From: Lingula anatina
Taxonomy: Eukaryota > Brachiopoda > Lingulata > Lingulida > Lingulidae
Direction: 5' to 3'
NCBI RefSeq assembly: GCF_001039355.2
Contig: NW_019775925.1
Location: forward strand, 131,524 to 164,850
Length of the DNA: 33,327 nt
The notes below the pieces were generated by a model. It ran no database searches, was not told the origin of the DNA, and was given only the letters and a program-made list of their open reading frames with translations. This document shows positions 1-9,200 of the stretch, in pieces (positions within the stretch are counted from its first letter, which is position 1; every line of letters starts with the position of its first letter). Both the position numbers and the translations under genes were made by a program.

Positions 1-41
1 TTTTTAATTTGAAACTCAAATTTTGCGTCAATACGCAATTT

Positions 42-61
42 TTTTTTTTTTTTTTTTTTTT
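42..61. repeat. Poly-T tract
   Basis: An uninterrupted run of about 20 T lies just before the THAP promoter copy. It could be the tail of a minus-strand retroelement or simple slippage; nothing else marks it. Confidence 0.7.
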
Positions 62-75
62 GCAAATTTGTAAGC

Positions 76-303
76 TTATATACGACTTGCATAATTCGTC
101 TCGTTTTCGATATTGAGCGCAATGCATTGTGGGAAAAGTGGGACCTATCTTGCATTGCCGCCTTTTCTGTACACAGAAATAAAATGCCTCTTGGCGGTTC
201 TATGTGCTTTGTGCCTGTTTGTTTCAACAATACGAAGCGAGATCGACTTTTTTCATTTTATGCTTTCCCCAAGGACCCAAAAGAGAGAGGTACATGTACT
301 TGA
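76..303 (+). pseudogene. Partial THAP-domain exon with its promoter, cut off at the start of the left inverted arm
   Basis: An ATG at 184 opens a 39-codon frame with the N-terminal half of a THAP (C2CH zinc finger) DNA-binding domain: the first Cys pair sits in CFVPVC, followed by the FPKDP motif. The frame stops at 301-303, inside the left inverted arm, so the second half of the domain (Cys-x2-His) is missing. Positions 76-292 match the complete THAP exon at 26652-26885 and its upstream DNA (minus strand), with about 15 differences counted by eye; the match ends at about 292. THAP domains are found in cellular transcription factors and in P-element transposases, and nothing here tells which. 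The break could be an insertion point. Alternatively it is a genuine 5' splice site, because the match ends at GAG followed by GTACAT. I favour a broken copy. Confidence 0.6.
118..135 (-). promoter_or_regulatory. Staf/ZNF143-type binding site upstream of the THAP start
   Basis: On the minus strand these 18 bases read TTCCCACAATGCATTGCG. This fits the published Staf/ZNF143 consensus YWCCCRNMATSCMYYRCR at every position. It lies 48 bp before the THAP ATG at 184. The same site at the same distance precedes the second THAP copy, which suggests a real promoter element rather than chance. Binding by a ZNF143 relative is inferred. Confidence 0.55.
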
Positions 304-564
304 ACGCTTGAATGCAGATATTTCAAATTAAAACGTAAGTACATAAATAAATTATACATTTATAAATTAATGCAATTGGAATTTTTTGAGACAGATTGAT
401 GCTGACGCTCATGCATTTCAACCAAACAAACAATAATTAGTTCAATTTTTGACTGCGGAAATTTCATATAGGATGAAATAACTGATAACAAATTTAACTA
501 GCAGTTTGTTAGCAACAGTAAAAACCAGCTGCGCGTGCCAAACTAGTGAACTAAAGGACAGTTC

Positions 565-1676
565 AACGGGCCGTAAATGCACTAAAACCTCTATACTGCA
601 AAGTTAGGTCCAAACATTTAAATGTTATATATAATGCCTTTATCCAATCACAATTTGATTACTGTGACATCTTCTATCATAACTCACTCCAGAAGAAATT
701 ATCGAAACTATCATCTCTTCAATACCAAGCCGGCAAAATAGTACTGGGAGCCTTACCTAGCTCTTGTACCTCCAAAATATTTGAACAACTAAATTGGATT
801 TCTCTATTTGATAGAAGAAAAATGCATGCTCAAAAAATTATGTTTTCAGTCATGGCGAATTTGGTCCCCTCCTATGTTTCTGATATATTCCGCCCATTCA
901 GAAACCCTTTTCCAATCATAACCCGAGAAAATAACAAAAGAGACTTTAAACTTCCTCCTAAATACCCCCGTACCTCAGTTAACTATTTTCTGATGTCTTC
1001 ATGGGATCAACTCTCCTCCTCCACTAAATCTTTACCTTCAATCTCATCTTTCAAGAACTCGATAAAAAAACACCTCACTGCTGGGTCGCTTTCAACAACA
1101 ACACTAAACTTGAACAGAAATCATGAAAAAATTCTTAACAGAGCGAGGGTCGGTTGTTTATTTAGAGCAGAATTGTTTAGGCATAACTGGACTACTATTG
1201 ATACACCACACTGCATCTGTGGTGCCCTTGAAACCCCTCTTCACTTTTTCTTCAGATGCCCTTTACTCAATTCAAAGTACCCTCCCCTTTACCAAAAAAT
1301 AAATGAAACTCTACATGCAAGCAAGACCTCTTTCAAAACACAAAAAGAAAAGCTGTCGTTATTTCTCTACGGTCATAAATCCTTATCACCCACCCAAAAT
1401 GAAATTATCTTCGACACTGTTGCAAATTTTCTTCTCGTAAACTTTGTTATCACTTAATAGGTATTATCTCTTTTCCTCTTCTTTCTTTCTGTACTTAACT
1501 TGTGCTCCTGATATATATATGAAGTTTTACATTTACTCTGTTGTATATATGTATATACCTATCCATTTGTTTTATTTATTTATTTACTTATTTAATTTAA
1601 TTTTGTGGAGAGCATATAATGCTTCCAGCGCCTTGCCTCCACTTCATTCTTTTGAATAAACGTTGTTTAAAAAAAA
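565..1676 (+). mobile_element. 5'-truncated LINE (non-LTR retrotransposon) with target-site duplication
   Basis: This block interrupts the left arm and is absent from the right arm, so its borders are exact. The five bases AGTTC occur at 560-564 and again at 1676-1680, which is a short target-site duplication overlapping the tail. The insert carries the end of a reverse-transcriptase ORF, a 3' UTR, an AATAAA at 1655-1660 and a short A-run at 1669-1676. The missing 5' half is typical of incomplete reverse transcription at insertion. The ORF has no internal stop, so the insertion is probably recent. Confidence 0.9.
567..1457 (+). CDS. C-terminal part of a LINE reverse transcriptase
   Basis: The frame is open from the 5' truncation point through a stop at 1455-1457, 296 codons in all; no start codon belongs to it because the upstream part is missing. 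Early residues contain the typical end of the LINE reverse-transcriptase thumb region: YNAFIQSQFDYCD, then LQYQAGKIVLGA and ISLFDRRKM. Near the end is the Cys/His-rich segment common in CR1/L2/jockey-like ORF2 proteins: RVGCLFRAELFRHN, CICG, then ETPLHFFFRCP. In a full element this protein copies the RNA at a nicked target site. Here the endonuclease and the catalytic palm are absent, so the piece cannot act alone. The superfamily (CR1/L2-like favoured) is an inference from the tail motifs. Confidence 0.85.
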   Translation, partial: RAVNALKPLYCKVRSKHLNVIYNAFIQSQFDYCDIFYHNSLQKKLSKLSSLQYQAGKIVLGALPSSCTSKIFEQLNWISLFDRRKMHAQKIMFSVMANLVPSYVSDIFRPFRNPFPIITRENNKRDFKLPPKYPRTSVNYFLMSSWDQLSSSTKSLPSISSFKNSIKKHLTAGSLSTTTLNLNRNHEKILNRARVGCLFRAELFRHNWTTIDTPHCICGALETPLHFFFRCPLLNSKYPPLYQKINETLHASKTSFKTQKEKLSLFLYGHKSLSPTQNEIIFDTVANFLLVNFVIT

Positions 1677-2030
1677 GTTCGCTTCGCGTGGCACGCCTTA
1701 GCATGGGTTTAGCCTCTTCAAGCTATAATCCTATCGCCGCAACAAACAATAGGGACCTTCTGGCTGATGTATCCTGCTGTTAATTACACCTAGTTACAGC
1801 GGATTGTCACGCTCGCGCTGGGCCACAGAAACCGGCGTCATGGGGTTCACTCGTATTAAGTATTGTGTTATTCCACCTAAGCTATTGTGTTTGTGCGTTC
1901 GAATTTTGAAGGGATTTATACGGTCCTCCATTGTTTGTCCGCCCCCTTCTATTCACAAGATAGGGATTAAAACATTTCGAACGATGTTACACCGGTGTAC
2001 AACGGAAACAAAATTATTCCGACCACTGTA

Positions 2031-3039
2031 ACTCTCAAATCTACTTTTCCTCATCACCTTCTATTTGATAATACTACTCAAGTGACCAGTCACATGATAT
2101 TAACACTACTCAGACCATACTGGACCGTTCACACAAAAACTTATCACATGTCTGCGTACCCACAACAAATATATTTTTCTGTCTGGATGCACTTGCAGCT
2201 CAGTTGAGTCTAATAACTATATGTAGACTTTTGTCCTCATTGTCGTCACAGTACCATATGACCCAGATCTGTTGCTTCATTTATGCATATTGAAGTGAGG
2301 TTCACTAAACGCTTTTTGTCTGCTAATAGATTGTTTTTATAATTTTTAAATGGCGGGGATCGATTAAAACATAACTGTAGTGTATATATAAAGTGTTGGA
2401 TCTTCAGAATTCGAGAAATGGATTTTTATGTGACTATTGTCCTTTAAGTGGCCACCTACCTAGTGAAGACAACCCACTTAAGAAGATAGCAGTTGGGTAC
2501 TGTTGAGTTAAACTGAACTTAATGATTATTCAAACCACTTCCGTTCAAAAGGTTAACATTTCATACCTGTAGCATGCCTTGAGCCATCCTAACTACATCG
2601 GTGACCGGATTACCCTTACTTTTTGCTGGCAATAATTCATTCTTCCTGACTTCTTGATGTTCTAAATATAGGCTTGGTAATCCCCGAGCAAGATATTCGA
2701 TAGATGTCTCTCTATATCAAGCGGTCGTTAAAAATAAAAATTTGATTTCAAGTAAGTTAAAAACAATAACAGCTGTTCGTATGTAATTCAACATTCCACA
2801 AGAACTATATTGTAGACAGCACATAAAAATATCACAAATTGTATTTTACCAACAAAAAAGCAGTTATCGTGGGGCGCTGAAGTTACTGTCTGCAGGGCTA
2901 ATAGGCCTACATAATATGGGATATTACTTTTTGGCGAGTAAATTTTCTACAAAATATTTATTTTCTCTCACACAATTATAAATCCGAATCTGACGTGTCA
3001 CTCCATGTGTAGCCAAGTGTGTTACATGTACCTTTACCT
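2031..3039. other. Spacer without recognised gene
   Basis: AT-rich DNA between the left arm and the first MITE copy. Short open frames here have no recognisable domain. I see no splice-supported exon, RNA gene or clear repeat. Confidence 0.5.
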
Positions 3040-3361
3040 GCACGAAAACGCAGTAGATACTCCAGCGCAGTAGACTACTGCAATCATACTGCAAACATAT
3101 ACTCCAGCGCAGTAGACTATTGCAATCATACTGCAAACATGCCTAAAATTTGCTTCGATGTGGGAGCTAATTAGCATATTTGAAACATGCTTCTATCATG
3201 CTGCTAATCTACTGCATTAATGCTCCTCCTCTGTACAACCCTATGTAAATTTTGAAGTAGAACTGCAGTAGGCTATACTGCATTTCTACTGCAAATATGC
3301 TCCACACCATTACTGCACTAATGCTTCTTTGCTACTTCGATACTACTGCATTTTTGTGTGG
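3040..3361 (+). mobile_element. CAGTAG-rich MITE, copy 1
   Basis: About 320 bp starting GCACGAAAACGCAGTAG and ending in the near-inverse TACTACTGCATTTTTGTG. It belongs to a family with copies at 8011-8750 (same orientation) and at 27135-27424, 30028-30284 and 31439-31724 (opposite orientation). The start carries an extra partial duplication of the CTCCAGCGCAGTAGACTA segment compared with other copies. Inside, CTACTGCA-type octamers recur in both orientations. The family has terminal inverted repeats of about 20 bp and no coding capacity. The superfamily is not assigned. Confidence 0.8.
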
Positions 3362-3384
3362 GTAACTACACTGAAACCAGAATC

Positions 3385-3600
3385 ATTTTTGCAGAGAGTG
3401 TTTCGGTACGTCTCTCTTCGCCGAGCGCTGAGGCCGATAGGTCTGCTGATCCACATCTGCGGAACACAAGAAGCCTTAAGCTTGTCCGTGTAAGCCGGGG
3501 AGGGTTTTCAGGGTGTTACGGTGTTTCCTCGGCGTGTTGCAGGGCCAAGTTGACCGCCTCTACCAGTCACAGGCCGCCTGCGCAGCGGAAGTCGGGAAAG
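3385..3600 (+). repeat. GC-rich repeat unit A
   Basis: This GC-rich block stands out from the AT-rich surroundings. Its sub-blocks (for example TTACGGTGTTTCCTCGGCG followed by GGCCAAGTTGACCGCC) recur in diverged form at 5350-5410 and 5540-5595. Frames on both strands can be read across it but differ between copies, so I treat it as a non-coding repeat. It could be part of a larger unrecognised element. Confidence 0.55.
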
Positions 3601-3849
3601 GTGTTTAGGTGGGGTGAGGATGAGGAGGGGAAGGGGAGAGGCCCCTTGGTAGTTTGAAGTATAATTTTCAATTTAATTGAAATATTTTTTAAAAAAATCA
3701 CTAATGACCAGAAACCAATGTCGTTTTTTGAAAAACGATTCTTAGACACCAGAATCGTTTTTGCAATGAGAAACAGGAGTGGGCGGAGGGAGAGGCAACC
3801 GACGATTATAACTAATTAGTTTAGCGTGCACCGTGACCAGGTAACACTC

Positions 3850-4085
3850 ACTGCAAAAACCGGTGTAACAGTAATCCAAGTCCCCCAGTTCCTGGTAATG
3901 GTTGTCCTTAAAACTAACATTACTTGGGAATAGTAGTCCTACAGGGACTTAGGTTCCTGGCTCATAATTAGAGTAGGTAGGACTTGTATTACTGTCGGAC
4001 TTTTATTCCTGTTTTATTCCTATGACAGTAATAAAAGTCCGGCCATTTGAAAGTCCTATCCTTAGGCAATAATACTGTTAAATGA
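3850..4085. repeat. Inverted-repeat-rich block with GGACTT/TTACTG motifs
   Basis: Short motifs such as GGACTTGTATTACTGT and GGACTTTTATTCCTG recur here in direct and inverted order; the inverted form TGACAGTAATAAAAGTCCGG is at about 4022-4041. The transcript or single strand could fold into long hairpins. A related motif set fills 5037-5255. The layout suggests a foldback-type non-coding element. Confidence 0.55.
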
Positions 4086-4136
4086 CAAAGCTATAAATGT
4101 AGCTTATATGAAATGTATACGGGGTTTGCAATTTCA

Positions 4137-4223
4137 GCTCGTCTGTGTAGTGGTTAGCGTGCAAGACCTCAAGGTAAGATATCATCAATCGTTCTGTTGC
4201 ATCTATGGGTTCGAGACCTGCCT
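4137..4223 (+). ncRNA. tRNA-like sequence, probable SINE head or tRNA pseudogene
   Basis: An A-box-like segment (TGTGTAGTGGTTAGCGTG) is followed about 55 bp later by a B box, GGTTCGAGACC, that fits the polymerase III consensus GGTTCGANNCC. The T-arm can pair at four of five positions. The acceptor arms do not pair well and the anticodon region is too long for a normal tRNA, so an active tRNA gene is unlikely. A tRNA-derived SINE promoter is the best reading. Confidence 0.5.
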
Positions 4224-5030
4224 TTGACTTAACCCCCCCTCTTACCCCTATTTATTACTTGAAGCAAAATGTTTAATGGTGTTTTTAATGTCTAATATGT
4301 GTTCAAAATTCCGTGCTCATTACATTTACAACTTCTTTGTTTTGTCTTTTAAGTGTCAAAGCACCAAAATAGCAAAGGGTTGTTACAGAACATTATATAC
4401 ATATATTGCAATTGCCAATTTCTAAACTGTCATGATTTGTCTTAAATCTCAGCCCATACTTTCCAAGAGCAAATTTCCATCGAGTTTGAGGTTATTTTTC
4501 AAATTCAGCGAGTGTAAACCGAAAACTAAATCTAAGAACGGAGACCCCGCGTTTTGTGTAAAGTGATTTTTATCTTAGGTATAAGCTTTTGAAAAAGAGA
4601 GAGAGGGAGAGAAAATAAGAATTTTGACACAAAACACAAAAGGTACACCCCAGTAGAAAAGGACATGAAATAATATACACTGTACATATACCTCACAGGA
4701 TGAAAATAAGGGATGCCTTTGGATGAATTATTTTGTTAAAAAAATATCGGGCAAACCAGGCTCATTCATATTGTGCACTGAGGGAGGAGTACGCCAAAAA
4801 TATGCGTTAACACGTCAAAATGTGCGTTTACTAGATGAAGAATACACATAAAATAAATAAATTGTTTTTGTTTTTTCATTGATATGCATATAAACTGCCT
4901 ATCGAAAAACATTGTAAAATATAAAAATTAAATGTCATATAAATTGAATCAAGCAAACGTTTATTATATCTTTAAAACTAGTATGTCTCTATATCTATTT
5001 ATTCATGTCATTTCTTGGTGTAAACTATAT
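4224..5030. other. Spacer without recognised gene
   Basis: AT-rich DNA with a short GA-rich run at about 4596-4612. No exon, RNA or repeat that I can support. Confidence 0.5.
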
Positions 5031-5036
5031 ATATAT

Positions 5037-5255
5037 AGGACATGCGTTACTAAAATGTCAGGAACGCACGTCCCATTAGGACGTGCATTACTACACGTAG
5101 ACTTACATTACTTGGGAGCCTTTGTCCTACGGGCATTGAATCCTAGTAACGTATGTCCTAGGAATTCCATTCCTAGCAATGCATGCATTAGGACATGCAT
5201 TCCCAGGACTTAGTGTCCGGGCGGACTTGCGTTACTAGGACGTGCACTCCTGCCA
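5037..5255. repeat. Array of short direct and inverted AGGAC-type repeats
   Basis: A 16-base motif close to AGGACRTGCATTACTA recurs at 5037, 5078, about 5191 and about 5237. Inverted versions (TAGTAACGTATGTCCTA at about 5144) lie between them. Spacing is irregular. It shares the motif style of 3850-4085, and GC-rich repeat units lie beside both blocks. Confidence 0.6.
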
Positions 5256-5259
5256 CACC

Positions 5260-5640
5260 GGGCAGGATGTAAGGTCCCCTTCGCCGTGCACTGAAACAGA
5301 GACAATCGCTGAACAGTGCCTACGGCGTACAGGTAGCTTTCACGGCGAAAGCTGTGCAGTATATTACAGTTTCTCTCGGCCGTATGGGGAGACCAAGACG
5401 CCCGCTGATTCCACGTCTACGTCGCACAGGCAGCCTTAACTGCGTCACTGTTTCACTGGGCAGGGTATTCAGGGTGGTACGGTCCTTCCTCGACGTGCGA
5501 TGAGGCCGAGCCGTGGCCCTGAACGTGGTAGCTATGCTCTTTATTACGGTCTCTCTCCGTCTTGCGGGGAGGCCAAATTGACCGCCCAGCATTGTATACG
5601 ATTTAATATACTATCCGGGGAGAGATTTTTAAAAAGTCCC
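5260..5640 (+). repeat. GC-rich repeat units B and C
   Basis: Two diverged sub-units, around 5350-5410 and 5540-5595, share the pattern TTACRGT, TCTC, GGGGAG, CCAA with each other and with unit A near 3385-3600. Together with the preceding AGGAC array this looks like one composite repeat that has a diverged partner at 3385-4085. No protein is recognisable in either strand. Confidence 0.5.
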
Positions 5641-6209
5641 TTGGGTGTCTCATTTCGTACTGCAGTAGGGTTGAGTAAATTTTTTTATTTGATTATAATA
5701 AATATATACCAATTCTGTCTACTAAAATCTAGTGTCATTTTTCAAAAAAAAAAAAAAAAAAGGTTACTCACATTTATGAGAATTGTTTGATTGTGTGTGG
5801 GGTGGGGTAGGGGTACAGAATGTGTATATGGGTTAGGAAGGTGAAGCGTGCTACCTGGGGTCTCTTTTTGTTGTTTGATGTACAGTGTATAAATTTTAAT
5901 TTTAAAGGCATAACAACCGTTCATTTTGGCCAAACAATGGATTTCCCTAGGTTAAACGACAATTTTACTGTACTAACCAATGGTCAATGTCTCCGTTCCT
6001 GCATTCGAAGTCAGTTCAGGGGTTTTTTCCTTAAAAGTTTTTTATTTTGTAATTATAAAGTACAACTCAGTCGATAGATTAATGTATAGGGACAGGTTTT
6101 ATGTAAAAAATTGATCAGATTTGTGTTTTAGGAGATAATTTATGATTATCTTAATCAGTCTAGGTCAAAAAAGTTCTGCTAAAACAACTAGAATAAAATA
6201 AAGTAGAAA
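5641..6209. other. Spacer upstream of the unidentified gene
   Basis: Contains an A-run at 5744-5761 and otherwise unremarkable AT-rich DNA. It would include the promoter of the gene model starting at 6210; no TATA box or initiator can be singled out. Confidence 0.4.
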
Positions 6210-9200
6210 ATGAAAACTACTCTTCATGATTTCGGAGCAGAGCCGGAAATACTTCACGACCTAGATCTCCCCCCGCTCACGACCACATCAGTGTTCAGTC
6301 AGCACATAGGTGACGACGGAGGGAGACTGTCAGAGAAGTAAGTGCCGTATTTTTATCCCCTCGTCGTGTATTTGACATTAATGTAATTTTAGATCACAGT
6401 TACTTTTTGAAAATGCATGCAGCGTGTGTTTTGGTCGGGTTGTCTTTGTGAACGGCGAGGGGTAGAAAGTAACTCCATCGTGTCGATCGATTCCTCGCAC
6501 TTGAAAATATCTTTAGACCTATACATATATTATCTTCCTATTAAGTAATACATGTAACATTCGGCTGGTCATTATTTGAGAAACGACGCATATTTTCATT
6601 TCATTTTTATTATTTTGCAGTCTGACGGTGCAGACGACGCGAATAGTATTGGCAGTAGTAGCAGCACTCAAGTGGGACCAAGAAGATAAATCGAGGTATT
6701 GATAGGTCTAATAAATTTGAGTTTTTTAATGGTTCTTAAGAGTGATTGTATATATTACATTGTTTCTTTGCTTCTCTTTTAAAAAATAATTATGGTCTCT
6801 TCAAATTTGTCATAAGAAAATAACAAGTAAAAATGCTGTTGTGGATTTGCTTTTTCCAAACAGGTTTGAAAAAAAATATCAATTACATTTTTTGTCGTTC
6901 ATTTCAAGACAAGTGTGACAATGTTGAAAAGGGAATCCTAATAAATATAATTGTCAAATTGGAGAACAGAAATCCATCTTTGTCAATGGTCAATGGAGAA
7001 AATTCTAAGAAAAAAATACTTGTGGAGAATATGAAGTTATAAGTTTTTAGCTTTTGTAGTTTCTGAGAAAATGTGAAAATCATCTGGGAAGGACAAATTG
7101 ATATTAATTTATCCATTATTTTATAATCAAATATATCTGAATCTAATGCACTTAACTAAATGTAAGAAATAAGTTATATTCAATGTATTTAGCCTTTATT
7201 ATTTAAAAAAAATCACTATTATGAAAAATGTATCAAAAATAAAAATGTCCGTCCAAAACACTATTTTATAAGTTTTCCAGACAAAAATGTCACTAAAATT
7301 ATAATTAATAATCCAAACCAAAAATTTCTTTTTGGATTCTGGTGTCTGGTTTCAGAAATCATAAGTTTTGTAAGTAGGAGTTTTTTTTTTTTTTTTTTTT
7401 TAAAGATCTGCGGATCAAATGCCACGGAATGGCCCGTTATTCCTCATACGGTATATATACTCGGAATTAAAACTTTATGGCATGATTTCTAAGTAATGGA
7501 TTTAAAACTAGTTTTACTCACACTATCCAGTAGCTAGTAAACTTATTTTGACTCCACTAGAGAGTTACTATACTCAAATTAAAGTCCATGTACATGTAAT
7601 TGCACTCCTGTTTGTGTCAGCTTGTTAGCTCAGTTTTTCACAATAATCTCAGGCCCGTAGCAAGGGGGGGTCGGGGAGTTTGAAAGAACCTCCGCTTTTG
7701 CTGGGAAAAGGTCCACTCTGGGTAAAATTTGATCTAGTTACATGAAGTTTTCATGAAAAAAGGTCAACTTTTTCAGAAAAAGAACCCCCCTTCTGAAATT
7801 GCTGACTACTGGCCTAAATCTGAGTTATCATCTTTTTACCTGATGTTATCCACCTGGAATACTGGTGATCCGGAAACACCTTTTCAGCCTAACCTATGCA
7901 GCTAGCATGTCACAGGTAAAGGGAGACACTTCCCTGCCATGTCTGTTAGGCAGTAATAATAAATATGATAAATGTTATCAGCCTCTCTTAGAAGAAGTAT
8001 ATGGTCATGACGCACGAAAACGCAGTAGATACTCCAGCACAGTAGACTACTGCAATCATACTGCAAACATGCCTAAAATCTGCTTCGATTTGGGAGCTAA
8101 TTAGCATATTTGAAACATTCTTCTATCATGCTGCTAATCTACTGCATTAATGCTCCTCTCTGTACAAACCTATGTACTTTTTTGGAGTAAAGTAGAATTG
8201 CAGTAGGCTATACTGCATTTCTATTGCACATATTGTTGTGAACCGTCTAAAATGACTTTCACTTTAATAAATAATTGTACTGAATTTCAGTGTATCAATT
8301 TCCATTAACGAATTAACTAATCTATGGGCTCCGACATGACTCCAGATTCGACTCAGTCTTTCACTTTACGTGCACAGAGAAGCATAACAGTACAACCTCA
8401 CATCTTCGGTCTCAGATCAAAAAAGTGTCTTTATTGGTACATGTACAAGCATTCAAATTATATACATATTATCTACAGGGAATCTATGCGTACATGTGGC
8501 TGCTACTTATTTACATACTAATAGTTGTGCAGTATTAACAGGTGATATGCATCTGTCTCAGGCATAGGCCTACCTATGGGCCTCTACAAAAAATAATATT
8601 CATGTATACAGGACGGACGCAAATTAGATAAAAACATGTTGATTAACTGTGACTACACAATGTGGAATTTATGCAGGATTCCACAATATGCTCCTCACCA
8701 CTACTGCGTTAATGCTTCTTTGCTACTTCGTTACTACTGCATTTTCGTGCAGCGCAGTTGTGATAATTGTTAGTTATTACAATAGATATAGGGAATTAAA
8801 TTAGTCATATTAGAAGAAATGTAAGGAATCCACATACTGTACCCCATAAGAACAGGGGGAAAGCAAAGCAAGTAACTGAACATCCGGACCCCTTGTCTGT
8901 TAGTCAGTTATGATAATTTTATATAGCCTATCTACAGTACATGTAAAATGAAGTATGTGGTCGGTTATGATAAATGCAAGTAACTGGAAAATGGAATGCA
9001 GATGAAAGGCCTTTAGTTTTGCTGAAAGATGTAGCCATTATTGAACAGTCAAAATGATTGTTGTGTCCAGCAGCAACTTGATGAAGTACAAGGTTCTGTT
9101 TCCTAACCACCGCTGGCATTAAACTAAAGTGCACAAGAGGTGATTTTAGGCTTAGGCCCCGTTCACATGACAAGTCTATTTTCTAAAAATCTATTTTCTA

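Larger units (their letters stand above)
297..2030 (+). repeat. Left inverted arm, 618 bp once the LINE insertion is removed
   Basis: Positions 297-564 and 1681-2030 together form 618 bp that reappear as the reverse complement at 32591-33208. By eye there are 6 substitutions in the first 268 bp, 6 in the remaining 350 bp, and no indels. The outer end reads TACTTGAACG and the inner end reads CGACCACTGTA. Both arms break sharply at these points, and a TA sits at each border. Short open frames in the arm (for example 1804-2031) appear in both copies and look like by-products of the repeat. The arms may be terminal inverted repeats of one large element or two independent copies of a 618-bp repeat; the inner end resembles a Tc1/mariner-type terminus (TA then CAGTGG). 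Confidence 0.9.

Noticed and set aside
822-1457. ATG at 822 as the start of a 211-residue protein
   Set aside because: The frame is open all the way up to the truncation point near 567 with reverse-transcriptase residues before this ATG, so it is an internal methionine of a LINE protein.
1804-2031. Frame MSRSRWATETG and its twin on the minus strand at 32548-32817 as a conserved gene
   Set aside because: The similarity is fully explained by the inverted arms, and the frames diverge at the arm border. No domain is seen.
3040-3361. CRISPR-like or satellite array because of repeated CAGTAG motifs
   Set aside because: The repeats are internal to one interspersed element with defined ends and five copies; spacing is irregular and the genome is eukaryotic.
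7865-8104. Frame ending in RSRYSSTVDYCNHTANM, with a similar frame on the minus strand near 31629
   Set aside because: The shared peptide is the translation of the MITE end in both copies, not a protein family.
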